Below, piece by piece: positions 1-7,165 of a stretch of DNA of 14,846 nucleotides. Location: assembly GCA_035304285.1 (NCBI GenBank), contig DATGQI010000161.1, positions 1 through 14,846 on the forward strand, given 5' to 3'. Source of the DNA: IDS-8 sp035304285 (GTDB lineage: Bacteria > Pseudomonadota > Gammaproteobacteria > Steroidobacterales > Woeseiaceae). The notes under the pieces were generated by a model, which saw only the letters and a list, made by a program, of their open reading frames with translations, searched no databases and was not told the origin of the DNA. The translations under genes were made by a program, and so were the position numbers. Position 1 is the first letter of the stretch. Each line of letters opens with the position of its first letter.

Positions 1-30
1 GGCCAGCTCGCTCTGTTACGGCACCGCTCG

Positions 31-1653
31 TCACAGTCCTTCCGTGTCAGGCAGAGATGCCTTCTTTTCCGGCTCATCGATCTCGGTTATCGTCGCCTCG
101 GTCAGCAACAGGATGCTTGCGACCGATACCGCATTCTCCAATGCGATGCGCACGACCTTCTTCGGGTCGATGATCCCGGCCGCAACGAGGTCTACGTACT
201 CGTTACGCGCGGCATCGAAACCGACGTTGCCCTCGCTCTCGAGCATCTTTTCCACGACGACGCCGGCATCCACCGCCGAGTTCTCCGCTATCTGGCGGGT
301 GGGCGCGCTCAGTGCCCGACGCAAAATCTTGAGGCCGGTCCGGATGTCGCCGTCCACCTTTTCTTCCTCCAGGCGAAGGGCTTTAGTGCAGCGCAGGAGC
401 GCCATGCCTCCGCCGGGTACCGTGCCTTCCGCGACCGCGGCCTTGGTCGCGCTGATCGCATCGTCGAGCGCTTCCCTCTTGCTCTTCATCTCGGCTTCGG
501 TCGGCGCGCCGACCCGGATCACGGCGACGCCGCTGGCGAGCTTCGCGAGGCGCTCTTCGAGCTTTTCGCGGTCATAGTCACTGGTCGACTTGTCGATCTC
601 GGCGCGGATCTGGTGCATGCGGCCCTCGATCCGCTGCTTGTCGCCGGCGCCGCCGATGATCGTCGTCGTGTCCTTGTCGGACACGACTCGCTTGGCCTGC
701 CCGAGCTGCTTCAGCTGCACGTTCTCCAGCTTGATGCCGAGGTCGGTGGAGATCAGCTCGGCGCCGGTCAGGACTGCGATGTCTTCCAGCATCGCCTTGC
801 GACGGTCGCCGAACCCCGGCGCTTTGACGGCGATGCTGCGGAACACGCCGCGCAGCTGGTTGACAACGAGAGTCGCCAGCGTTTCGCCTTCGATGTCTTC
901 GGCGACGAACAGGACCGGGCGGCCCATCTTGACGATCTCATCGAGCAGCGGAAGAAAGTCCTTGATGTTCGTGATCTTGCGGTCCGACAACAGCACATAC
1001 GGATCCTCGAGAACTGCCTCCATCTTTTCCGCATTGCTGACGAAGTACGGCGAGATGTAGCCGCGGTCGAACTGCATACCCTCGACGACTTCCAGCATCG
1101 TCTCCGTGGTCTTGGACTCCTCCACCGTAATGACGCCGTCGTCGCCGATCTTCTCCATGGCGTCCGCGACCAGGTCACCAATCGAGGCATTGTTGTGCGC
1201 CGAGATCGTGGCGACCTCGGCCTTGTGCTTGCGCGACTTGACAGGCACAGCCATCTTCTCGAGCTCCGCAATGGCGACCGCCAGGCCTTGGTCCAGGCCT
1301 CGTTTGAGATCGATCGCACTGGCCCCAGCCACCACGTTGCGGACGCCATCCGAGAACATTGCGTGAGCCAGGAGAGTCGCGGTGCTCGTTCCGTCGCCGA
1401 CCGCATCGCCGGTTTTTTCGGCGGCTTCGCGCAGCATCTGGGCGCCGAGGTTTTCCTCCGGGTCCTTGAGCGACACTTCCTTGGCGATCGTGACGCCGTC
1501 GTTGCAGACGAGCGGCGTACCCCATTTCTTCTGGATCAACACCGATTTCGATTTCGGACCGAGGGTGACCCGGATGGCATCGGCGAGTGCCGTCGCGCCT
1601 TGCAGGACGCGCTCCCTCGCGGCCGCGTGAAACAGCATTCTCTTATATGTCAT
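31..1653 (-). CDS. groEL: GroEL-type chaperonin (60 kDa) paralogue without GGM tail
   Basis: A 540-residue group I chaperonin, expected to form the ATP-driven double-ring folding chamber in the cytoplasm. Visible landmarks are LGPK at 31-34, Asp52 in NDGVTIAKE, the ATP-binding DGTST at 87-91, VKAPGFGDRRKAML near 277-289, Asp398 in LDDAISAT and the PGGG motif at 413-416. These correspond to the nucleotide-pocket and catalytic residues of E. coli GroEL, and the hydrophobic helices that bind substrate and GroES (FLPLL near 233-237, TLVVN near 261-265) are kept. The C-terminus ends EKKASLPDTEGL instead of the usual Gly-Gly-Met repeats. The ATG at 1653 has GAGGAA six bases upstream. No groES is found in the window; the upstream neighbour on the same strand is the acyl ligase/acyltransferase, 96 bases away. 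No CIRCE repeat or clear heat-shock promoter is visible. This is probably a second, specialised GroEL copy rather than the housekeeping one (inference). Confidence 0.95.
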   Translation of the reverse strand: MTYKRMLFHAAARERVLQGATALADAIRVTLGPKSKSVLIQKKWGTPLVCNDGVTIAKEVSLKDPEENLGAQMLREAAEKTGDAVGDGTSTATLLAHAMFSDGVRNVVAGASAIDLKRGLDQGLAVAIAELEKMAVPVKSRKHKAEVATISAHNNASIGDLVADAMEKIGDDGVITVEESKTTETMLEVVEGMQFDRGYISPYFVSNAEKMEAVLEDPYVLLSDRKITNIKDFLPLLDEIVKMGRPVLFVAEDIEGETLATLVVNQLRGVFRSIAVKAPGFGDRRKAMLEDIAVLTGAELISTDLGIKLENVQLKQLGQAKRVVSDKDTTTIIGGAGDKQRIEGRMHQIRAEIDKSTSDYDREKLEERLAKLASGVAVIRVGAPTEAEMKSKREALDDAISATKAAVAEGTVPGGGMALLRCTKALRLEEEKVDGDIRTGLKILRRALSAPTRQIAENSAVDAGVVVEKMLESEGNVGFDAARNEYVDLVAAGIIDPKKVVRIALENAVSVASILLLTEATITEIDEPEKKASLPDTEGL

Positions 1654-1749
1654 AGCGAATTCCTCGCAGCGAAGGTCTCAATCGACCCGTCGTCCACTTT
1701 ATGCCCCCCCTGGTTCGCGTCCATGCGTAGTATCCGCAGCATGAACGAT

Positions 1750-4377
1750 TCACAATTCGGCGACGGTTCGCGCCAGCGCACTGCTGATACGGGCCGGATT
1801 GTCCTGACCGTCGCCGTGCTCCCTCAGCCATTCCGTCGAACGCGCCCGGCCGAAGGTCACGGATACTGGCCCGAACCGCGGCCACCGCCGTTGCGGCGGC
1901 CAGGCCGCGAAGGTGCCACCGATGCGTACGGGGATGACCGGTACCGGCATCCGCTCGAGCAGGACACCGATCCCGGCTCGAAATCGCTGCAACTCACCGT
2001 CGCGGGAACGTCGCCCCTCGGGAAACCAGACCAGTACGTCCCCGCCGGCCAGCGCTTGTGCGCCGAGCCGGATTGCCCCACCCAAGTCCTGGTCGGGATT
2101 GATCGGGAACACGCGCAGTAACCGGCTCGCGGCGCGCCAAACGGGCCCCTTGTGCATCTTGCCGGCCCAGCCAGCCCAACAGGTCCGGCGCCTGAGAAAA
2201 GGCGGTAAGGCCGCGGCGACCGCCAGCGGATCGAGATAACTGCAGTGGTTGGGCGTGATCAGGAATGGTCCGTGAGACGGCAGGTTGTCCCGGCCCACCA
2301 CGCGCAGGCGGTACGGCCCGGCCATCAGCAGGCGCACACAAGCGATGATCAGCATGCCGAGGAACCGCAAACCGGGCCCGGGAACGTTGAGATAGCGGGC
2401 GGCTTCGTCCGTGGGACCGCCCGCCCCTGCTTCCTCCGGTGAGGCGCGAGCTGCATCGTCGACCGCCTGCAGGAGATCGCGCACTGTGATTACGCGGCTC
2501 AGCTGCTCGCTGCCGAGCGATACGCCGAAACGATCCTCGATCTCTGTGGTCAGTGAGACCCAGCCCAACGAATCTATTCCCAAGTCGAGCTGTGGGCTCG
2601 ACTCCAGCGTCACGCCGGCGTAGCGCTCGTTCAGCCATCGCCATATCGCCTCCGTCCGCGAGCCGTGGAGCAATCGTTTAGCATCTTCACCGATGACAGG
2701 CGTTGTCGCTCGAGGCGATGTCGCGGGTCTCCCCGCATAGAGCGTCGGCAACTGGTGCCGGCGCAGCTTTCCCAGCCGAGTCCGCGGCAGGCTCTGTCGC
2801 AGGACTCGGTAGCCACGGATGCGCTGCCAGGACGGAAGCGCCGAGCTCGCGATATCGAGCTCGTCGCGCAGCAGGTTCTGCTCGCTCATAGTGCCTCGTG
2901 CGCGAATGGCCTCTTCATCGGCCACGACCAGCGCCAGCAACTCTCCTTGGGGCGCGAGCAACGCGACTTCGCGAATGTACGGACTCTGTTCGTAGCGCCG
3001 TTCGAGCTCTTCCGGTGAGATCTTTTTGCCGTCAGGAAGGACGATGACGTCGGATTGGCGCCCGAGTACATGCAGGAAACCGTCACGGTCGAGAGAGCCG
3101 GTATCACCGGTGCGGAACCAGCCATCGGCGGTGAAAGCCCGTTCCGTTGCCGCGGAGTCCTTCCAGTAGCCGGAAAAAATGCTCAGTCCGCGGACCTGGA
3201 TTTCACCTTTGCCTTCGCCAGCCGGATCGTCGATCCTGAGCTCCACGTCGGGCAGCGCCCGCCCCTGGGTCTCGAAACGTCTCGTCCGCGGCACGTTGAA
3301 GGTCACCACCGGCGAAGTCTCCGTGAGCCCATAGCCAGTCAGGACGAGCCAGCCCAGCGCCTCAAGCTGTCTTGCAAGGGCGGGATGCAGGGGGGCGCCG
3401 CCCGAGGCGAGCGTCCGCAGTGACCGGCCGACGCGTCGATGCAGCGACCGAAACGCGAAGGGACCGATATTGATCCCGGTCAAGCGACGAAGCATACCCC
3501 CAAGCCGAAGCATCGACTGGAACCAAATTCGCACGATCGGAGTGCGTTCCTGCACAGCCGCCGAGACAGACTCGAGAAGCGCCTCGTACAGGCGAGGGAC
3601 GCCGACCAGTATGGTCGCGCCGGCGCGATTCGCCGCCGCCGTAAGCTCCGGTCCCGTGACACCAGCGGGCAGGACGATGGTAGCGCCGCATGCGAGCACC
3701 GTGAGCATCCCGACCGTGGCGGCATAGCTATGGTGCAGCGGCAACGGTAACAGTACGCGGTCAGTTGGGCGCACGATGCCGGCATTGAGCAGCCCCCGAA
3801 CGTTTGACATCAGGTTCTCATGTGTCAGGGGCACCCCCTTGGGCGTGCCAGTCGTGCCGGACGTGTAGAGGAGCACAGCGACGCGCTTGTCATCCGTTGC
3901 GCTGCGGCGCCCCGAGATGCCATCGCGCATGAGTTGTCGCCAGTTGCGCGCATCGTCGGCGGCATCGAGCAGAAAAGCCGTTTCTTCGGATACTCCGGCT
4001 TCGCGTAACGCTTCGAGGTGCGGAGATGCGGTCACAAAGGCGGCCGGCTCGTTCTGCGCGAGGACTGCCAGTAACCCTTCCGTGTCCGACTGATCGTCCA
4101 GCGGAATAACGATGCCGCCCGCGGCGATGATTCCAAAATACGCAGTGATCCACGCGGGGCTGTTCGGCGCCCACAGCAGCACCCGGGCGCCGTCGCCAAA
4201 GGCCTGCCCGAGCCCGCGGGCGAATCGTCTAAGGTCCTCATCCAGCCCTGCATAGCTGACCGTGGAGATGTTTCCGTCCGCGGCGAGCGTGACGATCGCC
4301 GGGTGCTCGCCGCGCGCGCGAAACGCGGCCACCAAGTCATCCAGCATGACCAGCCGAGCGTCGTCCGCGCGTGTCAT
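1750..4377 (-). CDS. Acyl-adenylating ligase - acyl carrier - PlsC acyltransferase fusion
   Basis: An 875-residue three-domain enzyme. Residues about 1-545 form an ANL-superfamily AMP-binding ligase: P-loop YTSGTTGTPKG at 171-181, GYGLTETSP at 348-356, TGD at 423-425 and the C-terminal catalytic lysine in RTRLGKLRR (Lys537). Residues about 565-640 form an acyl carrier domain with LGIDSLGW, Ser603 being the expected phosphopantetheine site. Residues about 690-875 form a lysophospholipid acyltransferase with the HCSYLD (HX4D) box at 711-716 and FPEGRRS at 785-791. The likely chemistry is activation of a fatty acid with ATP, loading onto the internal carrier, and transfer to a lysophospholipid or glycerolipid at the membrane. 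This resembles Aas, but the Aas MFS transporter domain is absent and a carrier domain is present. The start lies 12 bases after the DUF2934 gene stop, implying co-transcription; no strong ribosome binding site is seen, so translational coupling is possible. Domain calls are firm; the substrate is unknown. Confidence 0.93.
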   Translation of the reverse strand: MTRADDARLVMLDDLVAAFRARGEHPAIVTLAADGNISTVSYAGLDEDLRRFARGLGQAFGDGARVLLWAPNSPAWITAYFGIIAAGGIVIPLDDQSDTEGLLAVLAQNEPAAFVTASPHLEALREAGVSEETAFLLDAADDARNWRQLMRDGISGRRSATDDKRVAVLLYTSGTTGTPKGVPLTHENLMSNVRGLLNAGIVRPTDRVLLPLPLHHSYAATVGMLTVLACGATIVLPAGVTGPELTAAANRAGATILVGVPRLYEALLESVSAAVQERTPIVRIWFQSMLRLGGMLRRLTGINIGPFAFRSLHRRVGRSLRTLASGGAPLHPALARQLEALGWLVLTGYGLTETSPVVTFNVPRTRRFETQGRALPDVELRIDDPAGEGKGEIQVRGLSIFSGYWKDSAATERAFTADGWFRTGDTGSLDRDGFLHVLGRQSDVIVLPDGKKISPEELERRYEQSPYIREVALLAPQGELLALVVADEEAIRARGTMSEQNLLRDELDIASSALPSWQRIRGYRVLRQSLPRTRLGKLRRHQLPTLYAGRPATSPRATTPVIGEDAKRLLHGSRTEAIWRWLNERYAGVTLESSPQLDLGIDSLGWVSLTTEIEDRFGVSLGSEQLSRVITVRDLLQAVDDAARASPEEAGAGGPTDEAARYLNVPGPGLRFLGMLIIACVRLLMAGPYRLRVVGRDNLPSHGPFLITPNHCSYLDPLAVAAALPPFLRRRTCWAGWAGKMHKGPVWRAASRLLRVFPINPDQDLGGAIRLGAQALAGGDVLVWFPEGRRSRDGELQRFRAGIGVLLERMPVPVIPVRIGGTFAAWPPQRRWPRFGPVSVTFGRARSTEWLREHGDGQDNPARISSALARTVAEL

Positions 4378-4389
4378 CGGCGTCGGGTG

Positions 4390-4857
4390 TCAGGGATTCT
4401 CGGTGTCGGCCGGACCGTTTCCCGGCTTTTTCACTCTGCCATCCAGGCGATGCAGCAGCTCGCTGGCTTCATCCCATGCGTTCTCCAGTTGCTGTCGCGT
4501 TTTCTCGCTGACTTTCGCTCCCTGCTTGCGCAATTCGACCAGTTTTTCCTGAAATCCGTCGCGCAGCTTCGCGAGCTTTCGGACGTCCCGCTCCCACTCC
4601 TGGCGGGCATCGGCCGTCTTCCTCGCAAGCTTGCCCCGGGCGGATTTCAACTTCCGGTTGACGACCGCCAGGCGCTCCTCAAGCCGGTCTAGCGCACGCT
4701 GGCTCTCGCCAAGTCGGCCATCCACTTCGGCCTCGGCCTGCAGCCAGTCGGCCATCGCATCGCCGCCGTTGAAACCGCGATGCTCGGCCAGGAAATACGC
4801 TGCCTCCGAAATCATCTGTCTGCGTTGGGTTGCGCTCACGCCGTGTATCGCCATCAT
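4390..4857 (-). CDS. DUF2934 domain protein with long coiled coil
   Basis: A 155-residue cytoplasmic protein with no signal peptide or membrane segment. Residues about 11-45 fit the DUF2934 pattern (ISEAAYFLAEHRGF, then DWLQAEAEVDG), a short helical domain of unknown function common in proteobacteria. Residues about 48-140 are strongly charged and helical, rich in Glu, Lys and Arg with spaced Leu and Val, as expected for a coiled coil. The tail is Pro/Gly-rich. The first of two adjacent ATG codons is preferred, because AGGAG lies eight bases before it. It precedes the acyl ligase/acyltransferase gene by 12 bases and probably shares its transcript, so it may be an accessory or scaffold for that enzyme (inference). 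The function is not known. Confidence 0.8.
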   Translation of the reverse strand: MMAIHGVSATQRRQMISEAAYFLAEHRGFNGGDAMADWLQAEAEVDGRLGESQRALDRLEERLAVVNRKLKSARGKLARKTADARQEWERDVRKLAKLRDGFQEKLVELRKQGAKVSEKTRQQLENAWDEASELLHRLDGRVKKPGNGPADTENP

Positions 4858-5038
4858 TTCCCATTCTCCTGTGTCGTTGTCGAACCGCGACGCATCGGTC
4901 GCGATCGGCTCTATTGTGGGCCCGGCCTTGCTTTATCCATACAAGGGACAGCGCGTGTATGTGGCGGCAATCGTGTTGGATTCGACCCGGCCAGGGGCGA
5001 GACGACGTCAACCTCTCCGCTCGCGTGCCGCGCTCATG

Positions 5039-6166
5039 TCAGGCCGCCTGTATGCCCCTCGATGCGCCTTCCCGGGCCACGAACCGGCCGAGCAATTCGT
5101 CAAGCCGGTCGACGATGCCGGTGTACTCCAGCTCGTTCATGGGCAACATGGCCGCTCCGAAGAAGCCCTGGCGTCGCATCTCCAGGGCTTTGCGCGAGAC
5201 GTTGTCGCGAACGGTGTTCCAGAAGGGCGAGATGAAGCAGTCCGCTGGCTCGGTCAGGATGCCCTGGTGCATGGAGAACGCGGCGCAGCTCACACTGGGC
5301 GGACCGTCGAAATAGCTGATGCCGGCGTCCTGCTGCACCGGCAGCAGCGGCATGTTGTGCGATCCGCGCATGCCGCCGGCAACGAAGTGTCCGATCGCGA
5401 ACGGCGCGAGCACTTCACCCGTCGCCGGGAATTTTTGCTGCACCCGAACCAGCATGACGGGATCGTCCTTGCCGGTGTACTTGCCGGCGATATTGTGCAA
5501 ACGCGACGTCGACACGGCAGCGGCGATCTCGTCGCTCGCATTCGAGCGCACCGATTCGATCACGTAACGTTCGGGATCGCGCAACAGGATTGCGATGTCG
5601 TACAACTGCTCCGGCGCACGAAGCTCGATGATGCGATCCGCCTCCGTATCTTCCACGTCCATGATTGTGAACGTGAAGCCGTGTCGCATCTCGGGAGACA
5701 GGAGCAGGCCGGGCGTGTTCATCGGATCCGCAAAGGCGAGGTACAAGGGCAGGTTATAGGCGCCGGGGTCGGTCTTGTCCGCGGCGAAGAGCAGGAACGG
5801 CTCGCCCGGCCGCTCCTCGAACTCGAGCTCCACCACCGCTGGGCCCATGCCGCGGACATTCCCGGAAAAGGCGTCCTTGAGGAGGTCCTGGCCTGCCCCA
5901 TACAGGCCTTCCGACCTGGCGACCTCGGTGCCGGCCTTGAACGCCTCCCAGGCGAGCCCGTGTATCTCGGCATTGTCGAGACCATGTTCGTGGGTCATCA
6001 GGACAGCTATATCGTCGCCGGTAAAGGATACGTGGCTGTCCCGGATCAGCTCGCGTCCCGCGCTCGCCACGTGCCCGCGCACGGAATTCAGCAGCTTCTG
6101 GGAAGGACAGATGTGCCCGCCGATTGAGCCTATGTCGGCCTTGAGCACGCTCAAAGTAACTTTCAT
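5039..6166 (-). CDS. Class V fructose-1,6-bisphosphate aldolase/phosphatase
   Basis: A 375-residue match to the archaeal-type bifunctional FBP aldolase/phosphatase, which condenses triose phosphates to fructose 1,6-bisphosphate and then dephosphorylates it to fructose 6-phosphate, a one-enzyme gluconeogenic step in the cytoplasm. Visible family signatures are MKVTLSVLKADIG (Asp11), His18, the Asp pair 51-52, EGLYGAGQDLLKDAFSGN at 86-103, ADKTDPGAYNLP at 129-140, IAGKYTGKDDP at 226-236, YFDGPP at 285-290 and LEYTG at 346-350. The Schiff-base lysine (Lys233) and aldolase tyrosine (Tyr230) of the family are present, as is the C-terminal Tyr348, so both activities should be intact. The ATG at 6166 is chosen over the longer reading frame because GAGGAG lies seven bases upstream and the protein then begins exactly where family members do. 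It diverges from hsp20 across a 264-base control region. Class V is typical of archaea and deep-branching bacteria. Confidence 0.95.
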   Translation of the reverse strand: MKVTLSVLKADIGSIGGHICPSQKLLNSVRGHVASAGRELIRDSHVSFTGDDIAVLMTHEHGLDNAEIHGLAWEAFKAGTEVARSEGLYGAGQDLLKDAFSGNVRGMGPAVVELEFEERPGEPFLLFAADKTDPGAYNLPLYLAFADPMNTPGLLLSPEMRHGFTFTIMDVEDTEADRIIELRAPEQLYDIAILLRDPERYVIESVRSNASDEIAAAVSTSRLHNIAGKYTGKDDPVMLVRVQQKFPATGEVLAPFAIGHFVAGGMRGSHNMPLLPVQQDAGISYFDGPPSVSCAAFSMHQGILTEPADCFISPFWNTVRDNVSRKALEMRRQGFFGAAMLPMNELEYTGIVDRLDELLGRFVAREGASRGIQAA

Positions 6167-6299
6167 GGTAGTACTCCTCAAGTTGCGTACAGCAGAACTA
6201 CCCGACCGTAGTGCAAGCGAGCCGGCCGATAAATCGGGATCATTACCTATGCGCATTGCGATATCCCCGGCCTCCCGGGTGGGTGCGACTGTTGGCGGC

Positions 6300-6359
6300 G
6301 TCACTACGTAGTTGTTCTTATCGCCGGGAGCACCGCCCGGCGATACCTTCCGTAGTGAC
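6300..6359. promoter_or_regulatory. Nested inverted repeat in the fbp/hsp20 divergent region
   Basis: A perfect 10-base inner stem, TATCGCCGGG (6319-6328) with CCCGGCGATA (6336-6345), encloses a seven-base loop. It sits inside a perfect 9-base outer stem, GTCACTACG (6300-6308) with CGTAGTGAC (6351-6359), separated by an asymmetric internal loop of 10 and 5 bases. If transcribed toward hsp20 it would be a stable leader hairpin; if not, it is a candidate operator or a terminator-like block between divergent genes. No U-tract follows, so an intrinsic terminator is unlikely. Confidence 0.6.
6303..6312. promoter_or_regulatory. Palindrome ACTACGTAGT with related CGTAGTG half-sites
   Basis: ACTACGTAGT is a perfect 10-base palindrome. 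Its half CGTAGTG recurs in direct orientation at 6207-6213 and 6351-6357; the copies at 6206 and 6350 share eight bases, CCGTAGTG. Three matching sites within 150 bases of a divergent promoter region suggest binding by one regulator. One of the sites also forms the outer arm of the nested hairpin, so the repeat could be structural rather than a protein site. Confidence 0.4.
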
Positions 6360-6386
6360 CGCGGCGCCGTTCGGTAGCCGCCGCGG
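6359..6386. promoter_or_regulatory. Second GC-rich hairpin upstream of hsp20
   Basis: CCGCGGCG (6359-6366) is perfectly complementary to CGCCGCGG (6379-6386), with a 12-base loop. It abuts the larger nested repeat and ends 44 bases before the hsp20 start. It is followed by GTTTAAAC, not a U-run. The Hsp20 ribosome binding site at 6417-6422 lies outside the stem, so this hairpin does not itself mask translation start. Confidence 0.5.
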
Positions 6387-6430
6387 GTTTAAACATCAGG
6401 CAACGTATTCGTAATCAGGAGGAACAAGTC

Positions 6431-6952
6431 ATGGCTTTAGGAGAAATGGTGCCTTGGAGATGGGGCAGTCTGCGCAAATCGGATGGCGACGAGAAAACCC
6501 TCGAAGGCTTTCGTGGCGACATCACATCGTTGCATCGGGAAATGGACCGGCTGTTTCAAAGCATGTGGAACGACGGCTTCAGCTCTTCGCTGCTGTCCGG
6601 CGAGTGGCCTCGCACAGAGATCTCGCCGCAGCTCGACGTGACGGAAGACGACAAGTCGTTCTCGGTGAAGATCGATCTACCAGGGATGGATGAGAAGAAC
6701 GTCGACGTTACTCTATCGGATCGCGTACTCACGATCCGTGGCAAGAAGGAGGAGGACAAGGAGACGAAGGATAAGGATTACTACCGAAGAGAACGTGCCT
6801 ACGGCGCTTTCCGTCGCAGCATCGAGATTCCCGCGGCAGTGGATGCGGCCAAGATCGACGCATCGTTCAAAAAAGGTGTTCTCACGATCAATCTTCCGAA
6901 AACCAAGGAAGCGCAGGACAAGGTCAAGCACATCGAAGTCAAGGCAGCGTGA
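6431..6952 (+). CDS. Hsp20 family small heat-shock protein
   Basis: A 173-residue ATP-independent holdase that binds unfolding proteins in the cytoplasm and passes them to refolding machines. The N-terminal arm covers about 1-60 and contains a Phe/Trp-rich amphipathic stretch (DRLFQSMWNDGF). The alpha-crystallin domain covers about 62-160, starting at RTEISPQLDVTED, with LPGMDEKNVDV near 83-93, YGAFRRSIEIP at 124-134 and the signature GVLTINLPK at 149-157. The tail carries IEV at 169-171, a candidate for the C-terminal I-x-I/V contact used in oligomer assembly. The start is firm: AGGAGG at 6417-6422 lies eight bases before the ATG. It is transcribed away from the FBP aldolase/phosphatase gene. 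No ROSE-type UUGCU element, fourU stretch or sigma-32 consensus is visible. The charge-rich KKEEDKETKDKD loop is typical of class A bacterial members. Confidence 0.95.
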   Translation: MALGEMVPWRWGSLRKSDGDEKTLEGFRGDITSLHREMDRLFQSMWNDGFSSSLLSGEWPRTEISPQLDVTEDDKSFSVKIDLPGMDEKNVDVTLSDRVLTIRGKKEEDKETKDKDYYRRERAYGAFRRSIEIPAAVDAAKIDASFKKGVLTINLPKTKEAQDKVKHIEVKAA

Positions 6953-7165
6953 GTCCTGGCGCGGTCCGACCCCTGGTTAAGGCCGCACCAGGCTCGACCG
7001 GGCGTGGCGGAGCAGATACAGGAAGCGCCGCCGCGCCTGGTATCCAGGAAAACGGATCGACACAGACAAACTAGGGAAGGCTCGATATGGGGGCGCTGTG
7101 GTTCTCCACGATTCACAGGCCGCCGAAAACAGAAGATTGGAAAAGTAAAGCCGAGGAGCACGGAC

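Noticed and set aside
1704..1710. Run of seven C residues upstream of groEL, considered as a phase-variable tract
   Set aside because: The run is short, lies in the gap rather than within a clear promoter spacer, and has no supporting structure.
1654..1749. Promoter or CIRCE/heat-shock control element before groEL
   Set aside because: No inverted TTAGCACTC repeat and no convincing sigma-32 or sigma-70 boxes; CATAAA on the minus strand has no partner -35 at proper spacing.
613..2121. Long plus-strand open frame opposite groEL and the end of the acyltransferase
   Set aside because: It is a shadow frame produced by GC-rich codon bias; it spans two real genes and an intergenic gap and has no recognisable domain.
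4631..6127. Long plus-strand open frame opposite the FBP aldolase/phosphatase
   Set aside because: The opposite strand encodes a clear full-length enzyme with catalytic motifs; this frame shows none.
6387..6430. RNA thermometer masking the Hsp20 ribosome binding site
   Set aside because: No sequence complementary to AGGAGG, no UUGCU and no fourU stretch was found close by.
6972..6992. Possible terminator after hsp20 (CCTGGT with ACCAGG)
   Set aside because: The stem is only six bases with a nine-base loop and there is no U-run; too weak to annotate.
7004..7165. N-terminal extension of the GNAT protein
   Set aside because: The strong ribosome binding site and the family start support ATG 7166; the extension has no homology or structure.
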